A stretch of 64,000 nucleotides of DNA from Linum tenue (lineage: Eukaryota; Streptophyta; Magnoliopsida; Malpighiales; Linaceae), in assembly GCA_946122785.1 (NCBI GenBank), contig CAMGYJ010000004.1, positions 10,686,150 through 10,750,149 of the forward strand, read 5' to 3'. Position numbers and translations under genes: made by a program. Position 1 is the stretch's first letter. Each line of letters opens with the position of its first letter. Shown here in pieces: positions 44,757 through 57,213 of the stretch. The notes below the pieces were generated by a model. The model did not search any database. It was not told the origin of the DNA and saw only the letters and a list, made by a program, of their open reading frames with translations.

Positions 44757-45070
44757 TTTTTTTTTTTTTTTTTACAAAAGATAATCATATATATATTAGA
44801 TCAAAAAGATAGTTACATCCTGGAGATCAGCCAGGTCTGAAAATCAAATTGACGGAGCATAGCCGGGTACAGAGAAAGGGCCTTCCGAGCCACCAAATGG
44901 GCTACCCTATTGACACGCCGACCTACAAACCGTACAGAAAACCCAGGATAACAGGACAAATAATGCAGCACCTCTTCCAGAATAGCTCCTATCTTGCCAT
45001 CCCTAACCTCCTTCCGCTGGAGCTTCTCAATGACGATCTTGGCATCTCCTACAAACCGCACGGTAGAGAA
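44757..45070 (-). pseudogene. LINE 3' end with RNase H-like fragment and poly(A)
   Basis: On the minus strand about 80 codons (45061-44813) include IVIEKLQRKEV, FSVRFVGRRVNRVAHLVARK and W, the C-terminal half of the RNase H-like domain found in plant LINEs. An A-run (T17-18 at about 44757-44773 on +) follows ~40 bp after the stop, as in a 5'-truncated LINE insertion. I found no clear target duplication. Confidence 0.65.
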
Positions 45071-45422
45071 CCCATACTATCATGTAGAAGGAAAAAAATC
45101 CCAAAAGAAGTTCGAGCTTTAATGAAGTGGTTAAAATTCATATATGAACTTTTTCAACAAAATCTTGATCATAAAATCACGTGTTCAATTTCTCATAACC
45201 ACGAATATTAATAATTTATTTAAAACACATAATACTACGGGTTTGTGAAAGTGACTAAAAAGTAAAAACTATATACGGAGCTCTCTCAAACTCTCTCTTT
45301 TCTCTTTCAGTATTAGAGACTCCATAGCTTTGTTGATCAGATCTTAGCAGTAGCAAATTCATAAATAAATTGTTAGCAATATCTTTTATTTTATATAAAT
45401 TGTAGATTTTATCTAGTCTACC

Positions 45423-45424
<2 letters not shown>

Positions 45425-45492
<68 letters not shown>
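45425..45492. repeat. (TA)n microsatellite
   Basis: About 34 uninterrupted TA units. The open frame across it is an artefact of the repeat. Confidence 0.95.
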
Positions 45493-45493
<1 letters not shown>

Positions 45494-45829
45494 CTAGGAC
45501 ATGAATGAACGCATGGTTTTGCATGTGGCAGTCTGAACTTTTCAGAATGGACGAAAGCTGGTGATAAATTGATAATTAACCTAGCTAGCTGGCAATTGTA
45601 TCATTCACGTACCTACCAATGCATGAACGTGTGTAGTCGATCTATTTATTCAGATTTTATTGTCATTTTTAATGTATTCTTGCAGTTAGTGGAAGCTGAA
45701 TATATCGATATCTCTACTTGTATAAAAAAAAAAAAAATTGGACGCTGTGATGAATGAGGAATTTGAATGGTGTATGTAGCTAGAAATTATGCAAACGGGT
45801 ATCCATTATATCAGGTAGATATGATAATG

Positions 45830-46330
45830 AATTGAAGGATAAATACATTATAATAGCTAAATGTTTTCATTTTAAACAAAATAATAGTTAAAATTTTTCG
45901 TAAACAATTTAATTCTCAAAACGTTAACTTTTCATTCGGTCAACCGTTAGTTGATTATGACGTGTCAATACAAGTTGACATGGCTGAAAATCAGTAGTTT
46001 GACTATGCCACATAGATATAATTATTTTTAACTAATTTTTATTAAAAAAAAATAACAACAGTAAGAAAAAAAAACTCTACTCCACAATCCCCCCATTCAT
46101 CCCTCCTCTCCACTCTCCTCTACGACATCTTACTCAAAACCTTATCCTCTGACGTTTCCCTAGCCACTGCCGCCACCGCTGACCTTCGGAACGCCGCAGT
46201 TGCTGACCTCAGTGAAGTCGCAGTCGCTGACCTCCTCGTTGTCGTTGACCTCCGTGCCGCTAATGACCTACGTGCCACCGCCGCTGCTGACCTCCGCGAA
46301 TTCCAGATCTAAAACCCCTTGTTGTTTCTG
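45830..46330. mobile_element. possible end of a third Mutator-like element
   Basis: Its layout resembles the inner MULE terminal repeat without clear sequence identity: an AT-rich start with 'caaaataatagttaaaa', then a run of GTCAA/TTGAC words (about 45935-46005), an A-rich block at about 46043-46071, then a C-rich leader. 46160-46305 repeats gctgacctc about every 24-27 bp. I could not find a partner end or target duplication. Confidence 0.3.
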
Positions 46331-46476
46331 GAAGGGGGTTCTGTTACCCTTGGTGGTGTTTACACCAAAATAATTTTCATTAATTATTACATGTATGAAC
46401 AGTTTGGGCAATTTAAGTAGATGGTCCATGTGTACATGGATGATCCGATTTATCAAGTTGGGTCGTAGGATTAAAT

Positions 46477-46866
46477 GATGGTAGTGTCCAATAACATGGA
46501 TACCGTCCAAATCCAATAATGGATGGTAGTGTCCAATAACATGGATACCGTCCAAATCCAATAATGGATGGTAGTGTCCAATAACATGGATACCGTCTAT
46601 ATCCAATAATGGATGGTAGTGTCCAATAACATAGATACCGTCCAAATCCAATAATGGATGGTAGTGTCCAATAACATGGATACCATCCAAATACAATAAT
46701 GGATGGTAGTGTCCAATAACATGGATACCATCCAAATCCCATAATGGATGGTAGTGTCCAATAACATGAATACCATCCAAATCCCATTATGGATGGTAGT
46801 GTCCAACATCATGGACATCGTCCAAACCCTATGGTGGATGGTACTTTCCAAGATCAGGGACACCAT
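46477..46866. repeat. 45-bp minisatellite at the duplication junction
   Basis: Units start at 46477, 46522, 46567, 46612, 46657, 46702, 46747, 46792 and 46837 (gatggtagtgtccaataaca...). Inner units are nearly identical; the last two are diverged and the final one is cut where copy B begins. The unit is a multiple of three, so the minus strand stays open and reads a 15-residue repeat (GIHVIGHYHPLLDLD); no evidence points to a real protein. Confidence 0.93.
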
Positions 46867-47263
46867 CAAAAATATTAAGCCAATATTGTAAAGTGCTAGT
46901 AATCACTGAGGAAATCAACTGAATACGACCTGCATAAGTCAATAACCGAGACCTCCAACTTCGAAGTCGCTGAGTAATCTTGTCAATAAGTACCTGGCAG
47001 TCTTGCCTAGTCAGCTTACCAGTTATCAGAGGAACTCCAAGGTATCGAACAGGGAGAGAACCGTGAAGAAATTCTGTCACATTTGAGATATACTGCTGCT
47101 CTTCCTTGGATATTCCAGCGCAAAACAATTGGCATTTTGCAGCATTACACTTAAGCCCAGAAAGAGTATAAAAACTATCCATCAGCCTCCTAATACCTGC
47201 CACCCCTCTCACTGATCCATTGGTAAAAACCATTAGATCATCCTCAAAACATGATATGGAATG
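46867..47263 (-). pseudogene. LINE reverse transcriptase fragment, copy B
   Basis: Same fragment as 1177-1583, truncated at the duplication junction: after YWLNIF the frame runs into the minisatellite instead of LLPK. No base difference from copy A was seen. Confidence 0.8.
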
Positions 47264-49791
47264 GTAAGAATTGTGATCTCGAGAATGCCTGCTTAATGTA
47301 ACCAACAAAATCGTTACTAAATTATATATCCTCTTCATGTAATAACAAGTTCGAAGCTGATGTGAGTGCATTTATAGTCGCTAAAACTCTTTCTTTTGGT
47401 TCTCGAGACACAAAGTATAAACAAAGTATGACTACATGCATGCATTTTGATAGCAGATTACTTTTCTTAGCAAAATATTTGTCATCATAAACGACAGAAT
47501 GATATACAAGATATGAAAAGTTAACGTACCCGCAATTGAAATTCGAAACCTCTACGGAAAATCACTTTCTCATTTGTCCTCCGCCATACATAAGTGAATA
47601 TGTTTGCAAGATATGGTTAGTGAATTAGTACGATATTATTTGCTTTGAACCAATCCCGCAAGGATTTATTATTAAGTATTCTCCCCAATATTCCTCGTAT
47701 TAATTGGGTTAGATGGACACTAATATACAAAAATGTCAAGACAAGGACCACGAACATTGTGTCATCTCCAAGCAATTACTTTGATCCACCAGATAGCTTG
47801 TATCATGCCAAACAAACACACGTCTCCCTTAATCCGTCAAACAAACGCATATTTCAAATCTCAAGTTCACCGAATGAGGATTCACTGAACTGACGTCCAC
47901 ACTGGCACCCCCAATCCGAATCCAAACTCTCTAATACCAATTGCTGAAATCGAGTATTTTAAGTAGTACGATATTTTATACTTTAAATCAAACCCGTACG
48001 AATTTACTATTGGTATTACTCGATTAACATTAACTCACACCGTCACACGTCAATTGACATGCTTCCAAATTCAGTGTTGGCCTGTACTTAGGCACAACGA
48101 CCGCATTCCACACGATGTACCGTACCACGGCACGAGACCGCATTAACAACGAACGAAGCTTCGTCCGACCCATCCAGCAGGGTCCATTTTTGGACTGAAC
48201 GGCACCGACCGTACCCTACTTTATTCTTTTAACTCAACTCTGACACGAAGAAGAGATGATAGATATATATATAATTGCTGCACTTACAATTAAGCTAGCT
48301 CGTTTCAGAAACAGGACATAGTTTGCAATTATCGAAGAACGTGAGTCTCTCTGTGCTGACACTTCATCCAAGGTGGAATCCCCAAATTTTATATGTTGCC
48401 AACTTGATTGATCAACAACCGCCGAAGACTTCTCCGATTTGGAATCACAGACAGATAGCTAGAGTTTCAATGTATTTAAAAGAAGCAAAATAACGTGCAG
48501 AAATACATAGAATTGTGAATGAAGCAGGAGCGGGGGGGTTGAGATGTTCGATAAGTACTGTTTGAATGGATTCTAATTCCAATTAGCTAGGAAAAAAATA
48601 ATAATCTTACTCCAACTAGAATACACTATATGTCTTTAAATGTCTGGAATCCTCGTCAAACAAGGATTTCTAATCTTACGCCGATCAAGTGCTCGAATTA
48701 CTCTTTCTGAACAAAGAATACAGTTTTGGCCCAATCTGACTCGATCGAGTAGCAACATGAATTAGATTGATTGCGAAGGAATCACAATCCAATAGGGAAT
48801 TCTAATCCTACTATAAAGAAAATAATTCAAACTCATGAAACATTTTACTGTATATTCCTCTCCGATCATATATGTAACTACTACGTACCCATGGTGTTCA
48901 TAACACATTGAAAATAACCTAGAGAGTAATAAAAAATGAGTAACATCTAATAACATGTCTTTAGTACTGTTTACCAGTGACAATTATGTTCGAGGCTATC
49001 AAGAGAGCTACGATTATCGCATGCATAGAGATATTCTAACGTTAATAGTTTAGTCGGTAGGTGAGGATCGAACTGGGCCGGTGTCCGGATCCTTGCGATC
49101 GATTTTGCGGCATTAGTTTAGCACTTTAGCTAGTTGGCATGCATGCATATATGGTTGGCTTGGCTTGGCTAGCTACTGCGACTGCCTCGATCGCCCGAGG
49201 TTAGAGTTCCAAGGAATATTTGCCAAGGGCGCCCGTAGCTCACTTCTCCATCCTCATTCACTGCATCTAGCTAGCTACTCGTCTGCGATAATATTAAACT
49301 ACCGCTCCCTATGTCATTGCTACAGATTTCCACATGATCTTGAAAATATACTCGTATCAAAGCGGTCTACTTTGTCTTTTCTGCGTATGTACATCTTTGC
49401 TGCTATAATATTCTTTTACGTTTCTCTTTTTTATTTTTATTGAACGTTTATTGTGTGGCAGGCTTAAGGATACCAGTGCTGGCTGCTGGGTTTGATGAAA
49501 TACGCGAATATATCAACCCACCGGCTCAACTCGTCGAAATAAGTTTGGTTCGCAAGTTATCTCTTCTAAGTAACGACTCTAAGTTATTGATGTAAATTAT
49601 CTAGGCTTGATAATAATATACATAGGTATAAGCATTTTTTTTAATCTTCAAACCTAATTTGATTGTTTCATTTAGAGGTGTGTAACTAAAAGAAGAGGTT
49701 TAAGATTAAATTTGAACAATCTCGTCACAATTTGAGTTATATATTAGGATTGCGAATTGAGTATGAGGTATATATATATATATATATCAAT
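47264..49791. other. duplicated non-coding DNA, copy B
   Basis: 47264-48629 looks identical to 1584-2949. The single CTAT at 48626-48629 is the empty MITE site. 48630-49791 differs from A at about 2% of positions. No gene is recognised. Confidence 0.6.
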
Positions 49792-49865
49792 GGGTAAATA
49801 CTATTTTTTAGTCAAACCTTTTCCCCCTTCTATAATATTAGCCAAAACTATCGTAATACTAATTA

Positions 49866-50165
49866 GGGTTAATATTTTCGTATGGCCTGAACTTTGACCA
49901 AAATAAACATCCTGGCCAATCTTTTCGATTTATAACATCCTGGCCCAAACTATACACCAAAATAAACAATTTGGCCAAACCCGATGTTTGACCGTTAACT
50001 TGGACGGTCAAACTCGTTGACTAACGGTCAATGCGCCATATCACTGCCAAGTCAGTAAGTTTAAATTAAAAAAAATTTCACCTATTCCATTTTATTTCCT
50101 TTCTCATTTTGAAGAAGAAAAAAAAAGTTCCCCAAAACGCAGGACCCCTGCCCTAACCCTACCTT
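49866..50165 (+). repeat. inner MULE left terminal inverted repeat, copy B
   Basis: Inverted match to about 56520-56785. The TTGAC/GTCAA cluster lies at 49985-50035. Confidence 0.85.
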
Positions 50166-50698
50166 ATCCATATAGCTTCACCCCCATCCACAGAATTCAC
50201 CCGCCGTTCTCACCTTCTCCTTCCTTCATCGTCGAACCTCCTCACCTGACCGACTAAAATGCAGCGGCGGGCGTTCTTCTGAGCCCCACCGCCGCCACCG
50301 CCATCGATTACCACCCTTCTACCTCGCGAAGATTTCCCCCCTCCTCCCTCGCGATTTCTGCTCCCTCGCGATTTCTCGCGATTTCTGCTTCTCTCTGTGC
50401 ATCCATAACGACTTGGTGAAAAAGGACGACGACGGGTCCACATTCCAAAGGGACCACATCCAACAGATCGTATTCCCCACCAGCAACGTAAGCAATCAAT
50501 CCCTTTCTTCTCTCCATTTCCATTCTTTTTTTAATCCTCGATACATCCAAGGATTAGGGCTTTCTAGTAAACTAATGCTCGTGACCAGCATTTGTCGGGT
50601 TAAGAGCTGGAAATTGAGATTTAAGTAATGGAATTTGAGATTAAAGTAATGGAAATAGAGATTAAAGTAATCTCGTATCATTTTTTGTCTTTTCTAGA

Positions 50699-53600
50699 AT
50701 GGACGACATGGTTGAGCTTATTCTGCATCATGGAGGCGCTATGGATATGTCCAGGGGTGTTCCACAGTACGTTGGGAGGGGGGGTTGTCGATGTCGTCAA
50801 TTTGAATCGTGATGTCTTGTCCTACTTCGAATTGACGAAGACTTTGATTGAAGATTTTGAGTATATTTCCGTCGAGAGGCTATGGTACTTGACACCTGGG
50901 GAAAGTATGGCAACTGGATTGCATGAAATTGTGTCGGATGTGGAGGTTTTAACTGGGTTGCTGCCTTTGGTTGAAACTGGAGATATAAAGGTGTACTTTG
51001 AGGCAACAAGGGATCTCGGAGAGCTGGGTTACATGGGAGACAATTATGGCCATTTTCCTGAAGGGGAAGATGCATCTGCAGACAATTCAGCTGCACCTGA
51101 GTTTGTTCGGCTAGACGATGATGCTCAGACATCCGACGAGGAATACCATGAGATTAGAGCTGATGCTAGGAGAAGGAATAGAAGATTTATAGCAGATCTT
51201 GATGGTGAAGGTAGTTCAGTGAATCAATTGTTTGCGTGGGACGTCAACCATCATGCTGACTTTGCTTCGGATAGTGCTAGTATTGAGGGTGGAGCTGAAG
51301 CTGAAGCTGTGGAGCTTGATGAGAGTTTGGAGATTGATGAGAGTATTGAAAGGGGGTGCAGAACAAGTGAACGTGGAGGAGGAGATCAATGCCGAAGGAT
51401 CAGTTGATACGGAGTATAGGGCCTCTAAGGATTCTGCCCATGTTAGAGGGAACATTGCTGAAGATGATGGTGCTACAAGCTTTGACAAGAGATTGTGTTA
51501 TGATCCCAAGTGTGATCATAACACTTTGAAGTTCAAAACACATATGCGGTTTTTAGATGGTAATCAATTTAAAGCTGCTGTTATGAAGAATGCAATTAAT
51601 ATGGGAGCTGATATTATATGGGTTAGGAGCAGTGAAACGAGGAAGGAAGCTGTGTGTGCACAAAGGTAAGAGTATGGTTGCATGTGGAAGGTTTATGGTA
51701 GTTGGTTTCGTGGAAAAGAAGCATTCATGGTTAAATATTCTGGGCCAGATCATATTTGCCCTCGAGCAATTCAGATTCGTGCGGAGGGTTATAAGTGATT
51801 GCATCTGAGTACCTGGATGTTTTCCGTGTTAATCAAGCATGGAATGTTAACAAAATAGCAGCTGAATTGAAGACCAAACACAATCTCTATGTGTCTAACC
51901 AAACATGTTATAAGGCACGTTTGGAGGCTCGAAGAATGCTTTATGGTTCGCTTACTGAGGATTTCCACAAACTCATAGACTATATTGGTCATTTGCTGCG
52001 AGTTGACTGACTCACTCCTACTGTCACTCTAGAAAATGGCCAAGTGCAACCACTTCCTAAAGCGTAGTATAGCGGGTTTGAGTTTTATTGTCAACCCGGG
52101 TCCTAGATGTGATGACTACTCGGTGAATTCTTGTTATTTAGCGGTGAACTTTTAGTGCAACTCAAGCAAACAAAACACAAAGCAAGTAAACGGTTGTTGT
52201 CAAGTCAAGAGAGGTCACCCGGATATGGTTCCCCCTAGACTGCAGTTAAGTCGGATTGCAATTTTCCAAGTTCAGTTTTCATAAAAGTTATACTGCGGAA
52301 GGTTCTTAATTAGCCTGAAGTCTCGACTAAAGGTCTCCAGACCCTCTCAATCTGAGTCTCTATCGGGCGACTAACCTCCACCGGAGTAAACAAATTGAGG
52401 CCCTAGCGAACCAAACCTCCACTACCAAATTGAATTCGGTACAGAATAGCGAATTGGCTCCTCGACTAAAGTCACCAATTCGCCACCTTCGATTAAGGGT
52501 ACTCTATCAACCTAGGCAGATATTCTCATTCTAGGTCAAAGCAGAAACAACAGGGAATTTGATCAGGATTCAAGTCATTCAACCATTCAAACCTCAATCG
52601 AATATAATCAATTCACAAACTCTGTACTTGGGTTCATACAATCAGACCTAGCATACAAATCTAGGGTTCCCCATACACAGATGAATGGGGAAACTACTCA
52701 ATAGAGAAAGAAGCAAAAGCAGATTCAGACGCGGAAATCATACTGTGAAGATGGATTCCTGCTCCTGGACGTTTAATCGCACTTCTCCAAGCTCAAGCCG
52801 GGCTCCAATGGTGTTGAAGATCGATCTATGGCGCTTGGGAACTCTGGTTCGTCGCTTTCTCTCTCTAGGTATCGCTTTCTCTCTCAAAAATTCGGAACCC
52901 TCTGAAAATTGGCCTTCTTTCTCTTTTATCAGCTGCCATCGCGATACCCGGTCGAAATACCCGGTCGGGTATTTCAGGGTTCGACCGGGTATTATCCAAA
53001 ACTCGTCGTTTCACTAAGGGGAAAATCCCCGGTCTATCCTCATAATCCCCGACCGGGGATTTTAGGCATTTGCCCGGGCCCCCTTCTGCTTCTCACGGAC
53101 GCCCGAAGGGAAAAATACCCGACCAAGGCCAGAAAATACCCGGTCGGGTATTTCTTCCTTTGGCCGGGTAATTTGGTCCAACAGCCTCCTTCGTCCCAAC
53201 TTCGCTCCTTTCGACCCAGAACTCGTTTCTCCGCCTCGATTCCAACGCCGGGTCCTGAAATATGACATAAACACACAACCTAGCGTGAAATCGGCTTAAA
53301 ACACGAGATTCCTCATCACAAACGGCTTCAGAATAGGGGTGAAAACATGTATAATTATCGGTCTATCATTGACCGTAGAGGGTCATTCCTTCTCGAGGTT
53401 GATTCTGTGCCTAACTCAGAGAAGGTATATTTCAAGCGGTTGTTCATTGGTTTCTCTAGTTTGGCAAGGGATTTCTTGGAAGGGTGCAGGCCTTTCTTTT
53501 GTTTGGATGGTTGTTTCTTGAAAGGTGAAGTACAAGGGATGTTACTGTCGGCAGTTGGAAAGGACGGTACAACCATATGTTCCCAATAGCGTGGGCAATC

Positions 53601-55377
53601 GTTGAATCGGAGAACAAAAGTTCCTGGACCTGGTTCATTAAAGCATTGCAAGAGCTACTTCGGATCGAGGATGGTGGCGATTGGACAGTAGTCTCTGACC
53701 AACAAAAGGTACGCATTCCTACTTGGTTAATATACATTCATTTGTTATAATTCTGCAATTGACTTTATGTGTTTACTTGTGGATCTTGCAGGGGCTGGTG
53801 GAAGCGCTAATTGAGTGTATGCCTTCTGCAGAACATCGAAAGTGTGCTCGTCATGTCCACGCGCACTTCAGATAAAAACACAAGTCAGCTATAGCTTCTG
53901 ATCTATACTGGGAGGCGGTGTATGCATTAAATGAACATGATTGGAGGGCTGCTGTTGATAAATTGAAGCAACTTGGACAGACTTCATGGCCATGGAATCA
54001 ACAAGGTTCTGTAGAGTCTTCATGCAGAAATTCTCCAAAAGTGACTCAGTAGAAAGCAACATTTGTGAGTCTTTCAACAACTGGATCTTGCGGTTTAGGT
54101 CGTTGAGACCAATTGCAATGTTGGAGGGTATCCGAGTGGTTGTAATGACACGAATTGTCAAGAACCGAAGAATGATGGATCGTTGGAGGGATAAATTTAA
54201 ACCAGTGGTTAGGGAAAAACTAGAGAAGGCAAAGCATTTGGCACGAATGTGCACCAGCCGCCCTTCTACAGAAGATAAGCATGAGGTAACCATAGGAGAT
54301 AAGGGTTTTGTGGTTAACATCAAGAAGGGTAGCTGCACATGTGGTTTCTGGTTGCTAAATGGAATACCATGCTGCCATGCCTTTGCTGCCATAACTTACT
54401 TGCGAGGGAAACCGGAGGATTTTGTGGATGAGTACTTCTTGATGAATCGAGTAAAATGTGCCTACATGCACCCTATCCCACCATCAGAGGGTCGAAAAGC
54501 ATGGCTTCCAGTGGAAGGATACAAGGTATATCCACCACAAATTCGTCGGATGCCTGGACGTCCAAAAACTAAAAGGAAGAGGGAGTCGTGGGAGGTAACT
54601 AGGAAAGCATCAAGAGATGGAATTAGGGAAATTGCTACTCGACACATCCTTGTGATCACTTGCACCAACTGTGGAAAAGATGGTCACAACAAAGTGCAAG
54701 AATCCAAGGAAGCCACCAGAACCTCCAAAAAAGAAGTCAAGAGCAGCACAACCTAGGACACAAGGAAATGCAACTGCTGACCAAAACACCACCAACGAGG
54801 TAATCAATTTAACTTAAACGCTCCACAATTTTTTTTCCTTCACTTTCTTGGTTTCATTTCTTTAATGGTGATTCGTATAAATTCAGCCCAAGCAAAGGAA
54901 GAAGAACAGATTCTCAAAGTGTTCATCAACGCATCGTAACGTAAGAAGATGTCCTATGAATGTTGGTATTCAGGTACAGTGTGAATGGTGTATGATTCGA
55001 TTCATATATGGTGATTGAATTTATGTGTGAATCTGTGAATGTTTGGGTTTTCACGGAATGAGTGGCTGTAATGTAGGCTCCTCATGTTGGATCATCCAGT
55101 AGGCATGTAACAGATAGGGAAATGAGGATGGCAATGCGCAGAATTGGAACTTATATTGATGAGAACACAAGCAACATGTATGCTAGGGTAAGAGGCTTTA
55201 TGTAGGCTCCTCGTGTTGGATCATCTACTGTTTTAACTAGTAAGAGGCTAATTCGTTGTTTTTTGGCAGATGAGTAATAGGGTTCCAGGGGCTGCTGGAC
55301 ATGTGCAAGCTACTGCACCAGATGGGCCTACTATAGGTGCTACTCAGCCGCCTGCTACTCAACCAGAGATGCCTTAG
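50699..55377 (+). pseudogene. MULE transposase (mudrA-like), copy B
   Basis: A 5' UTR intron (50488-50697) precedes ATG 50699 (MDDMVELILHHGG, the usual mudrA opening). In order: an N-terminal domain (LSYFELTKTL), an acidic linker, the MuDR DNA-binding region (LKFKTHMRFLDGNQFKAAV, about 51520-51630), the DDE region (FFCLDGCFLKG with the first Asp; TVVSDQQK with the second), an intron at 53709-53790, a SWIM finger (CTCGFWLLNGIPCCHAF, about 54336-54386) and a C-terminal CCHC knuckle (CTNCGKDGHNK) whose last Cys falls out of frame. Breaks: a G-run frameshift near 50780, one near 51355, another after 51660, and a solo LTR at 52008. It cannot be functional. Confidence 0.9.
52008..53368 (-). repeat. 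solo LTR of the element 2 family in MULE transposase
   Basis: 1361 bp, reverse orientation (tgactcactcc ... ggtctatca), flanked by exact TTGAC duplications (52003-52007, 53369-53373). No internal region remains, so the two LTRs of an inserted element recombined. It is more diverged from element 2's LTRs than these are from each other. It carries AATACCCGGTCGGGTATT at 52956-52973. Confidence 0.94.
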
Positions 55378-55746
55378 GGAAGCTAGAAGAAATCTTGGTA
55401 GCTTAGGTTGTAGGAAACTCCACACTTTTGTAATTTTGTACATGGTTGCACATGTTAGCACATGTTTTAGATGTGGAGTAGTAGGAACCTATTTTGTACA
55501 TGCTAGGACATGTAGAAAGCTTCGAGTCACTCCCTATTTTGTACATGCTAGGACATGTAGAAAGCTTCGAGTCACTCTTTTGCTAGGTACTCAGAATCCA
55601 AACTTATGGCACACCAACGATTCTGCCTTATTTTGTACATGCTAGGACTTGTTAAAATGATGGTGATTGCAAGTTTTGTTGATGTACTAACTCGCTTAAT
55701 TCAATCTCAACTACAAACACCATTCTTCTTCAACATGATATCTCCA

Positions 55747-56338
55747 TTACATACGAAGTGGTCCACACACGATTACAACAACGACTACGAATAGCACACA
55801 AAAACAGCATAAATTCATCCTATTTTGAAGGCCATAAACCGTATGTCTCATCTTTCGCAGTTCGAGACAAATTGCAGAATTCAGTTCGGCAAGCTTGGCC
55901 AAGTCCTCTAAAATCGCAGCCTTTTCTTCTTTCCATTTCCTGGCCTTCTCTTCTGCTTTACGAACACGGCCTTCTAGAGCTTCCATATCACCAAGCTTCA
56001 ATTTCAGTTCATGATTCTCTTCCATCAATCTATCAACCCTCGAGTCACTATCCGGCTCATCATCAACCCATCGGAAAAAATGGCAACTCTTTTTGTCATC
56101 CTACAGAAATGGAAGAGGTGAATCGAGATCCAGTTGGTCGAAAACAAAGATTTAAAGCTGGATTTCAACCTACCTTCCAATATGGACAAGAGAAGAACAT
56201 TCTTCCAGGATTCAAGCTAGTGCGAGATGTATTGATCACACAAGGGGCTTCGTGCACTTTACAACGAATGGTGCTTGTGTTCGTCGAACGGGAAGAAGTG
56301 GAACCTTCGTCGGCGTTTTTCACAGATCTCCTCGACAT
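55747..56338 (-). CDS. GRF-type zinc-finger protein in inner MULE, copy B
   Basis: Exon 1 56338-56174 (55 codons), exon 2 56100-55747, same splice sites as copy A. It is open for about 172 aa: the copy A stop is replaced by Cys, adding a hydrophobic tail (VLFVVVVVIV) before a new stop. The finger residues CKVH, NPGRMFFSC and CHFFRWVDDE are kept; coiled coil as in A. Several amino-acid differences from A (for example K/E in the finger, R/W in the coiled coil) but no frameshift. Confidence 0.68.
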
Positions 56339-56519
56339 GTCTCTTTCTTTTTGCAAACCTTCGACAGCGACAGCGACATCGGCGGCGGCGGAGGCGGCGG
56401 CGGAGGCGCTAGGCTATTCTTTCTTTCTTTACAACATTGATTGGCGGCCGTCGCGATGGAGGAAGAGAGGGAGGATAGGAGACGAGACGAAGAAGAGGAA
56501 GAATGGGGGTTAAGGCAGG

Positions 56520-56785
56520 GTCCTGCGTTTTGGGGAACTTTTATTTTGATTTTTTTTTTCTTCTTCAAAATGATAAAGGAAATAAAATGGAATAGGTGGA
56601 ATTTTTTTTTTAATCTAAACTTGCTGACTTGGCAGTGACGTGGCGCGTTGACCATTAGTCAACGCGTTTGACCGTCCAAGTTAACGATCAAACATCGGGT
56701 TTGGCCAAATTGTTTATTTTGGTGTATAGTTCGGGCCAGGATGTTTATTTTGGTCAAAGTTCAGGCCATACGAAAATATTAACCC
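56520..56785 (-). repeat. inner MULE right terminal inverted repeat, copy B
   Basis: Reverse of 49866-50165 with a ~37-bp deletion near 56742. Confidence 0.83.
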
Positions 56786-56794
56786 TACTAATTA

Positions 56795-57213
56795 TTAACC
56801 AAATGTTAATTAACATTGCTAAATATTAGCATTAATTTTGTTATTGCTAATTCTTTGTTAGCGGTGGTCCAGCTCAGCAAACATGTCAGTTTCCACGTTT
56901 GATATCATTAAAATTGGGTCTTTTAATAATTTTTGCTTTTATTTTTTAATTCATCCTCTACTCTTTAAAACCCACGAAGGGATGTTGGTGGGAAAACCCT
57001 CGCGGTGATAGAATTGATTTATGCCCTCGTTACCGTCGTGCAAAGCTTCGTCGTCGTCATAGCTGAGCATCACCGTAGCCGTCTCTTCCCTTGGGCATTT
57101 GTTAGGTAAGGTGTATTAAACACTCCCCTTACCAGTTTTTTGGGGTTGCGAAATCCGATTGGAATGATAGAATGGATTGGATTGTTTCCTCTGTTTTCAT
57201 TGATAGCAAAATT
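56795..57213. other. outer MULE non-coding part, copy B
   Basis: AT-rich, matches 17099-17499. It contains a short extra segment 'gtgcaaagcttcgtc' near 57048 absent from A. It probably holds the promoter and 5' UTR of the old GRF gene. Confidence 0.4.

Larger units (their letters stand above)
1187..46866 (+). repeat. segmental duplication, unit A
   Basis: From 1187 onward the sequence matches that from 46867 onward at offset 45,680, apart from insertions and deletions specific to one copy. Downstream offsets shift as expected: 45,094 after the 582-bp MITE plus its 4-bp target copy. If the copies are in tandem, unit A ends at 46866, where a minisatellite joins the LINE fragment. Only about 17 kb of unit B is visible, so the right end of the homology is not seen. 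Confidence 0.85.
49866..56785 (+). mobile_element. inner Mutator-like element, copy B
   Basis: GGGTTAATATTTTCG to CGAAAATATTAACCC with exact TACTAATTA duplications (49857-49865, 56786-56794). It carries the more complete transposase (+) and the GRF gene (-). The right terminal repeat lacks ~37 bp found in the left one. Without the solo LTR it is ~5.6 kb. Confidence 0.94.

Noticed and set aside
45255..45524. Tyr-Ile repeat frame
   Set aside because: It is the translation of a (TA)n microsatellite.
46268..46780. 170-codon repeat protein on the minus strand
   Set aside because: Kept as a minisatellite: the frame stays open because the unit is 45 bp; no start context or conserved flanking domain supports a gene.
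46477..46866. CRISPR-like regular repeats
   Set aside because: Units are contiguous without unique spacers and the genome is eukaryotic; a plain tandem repeat.
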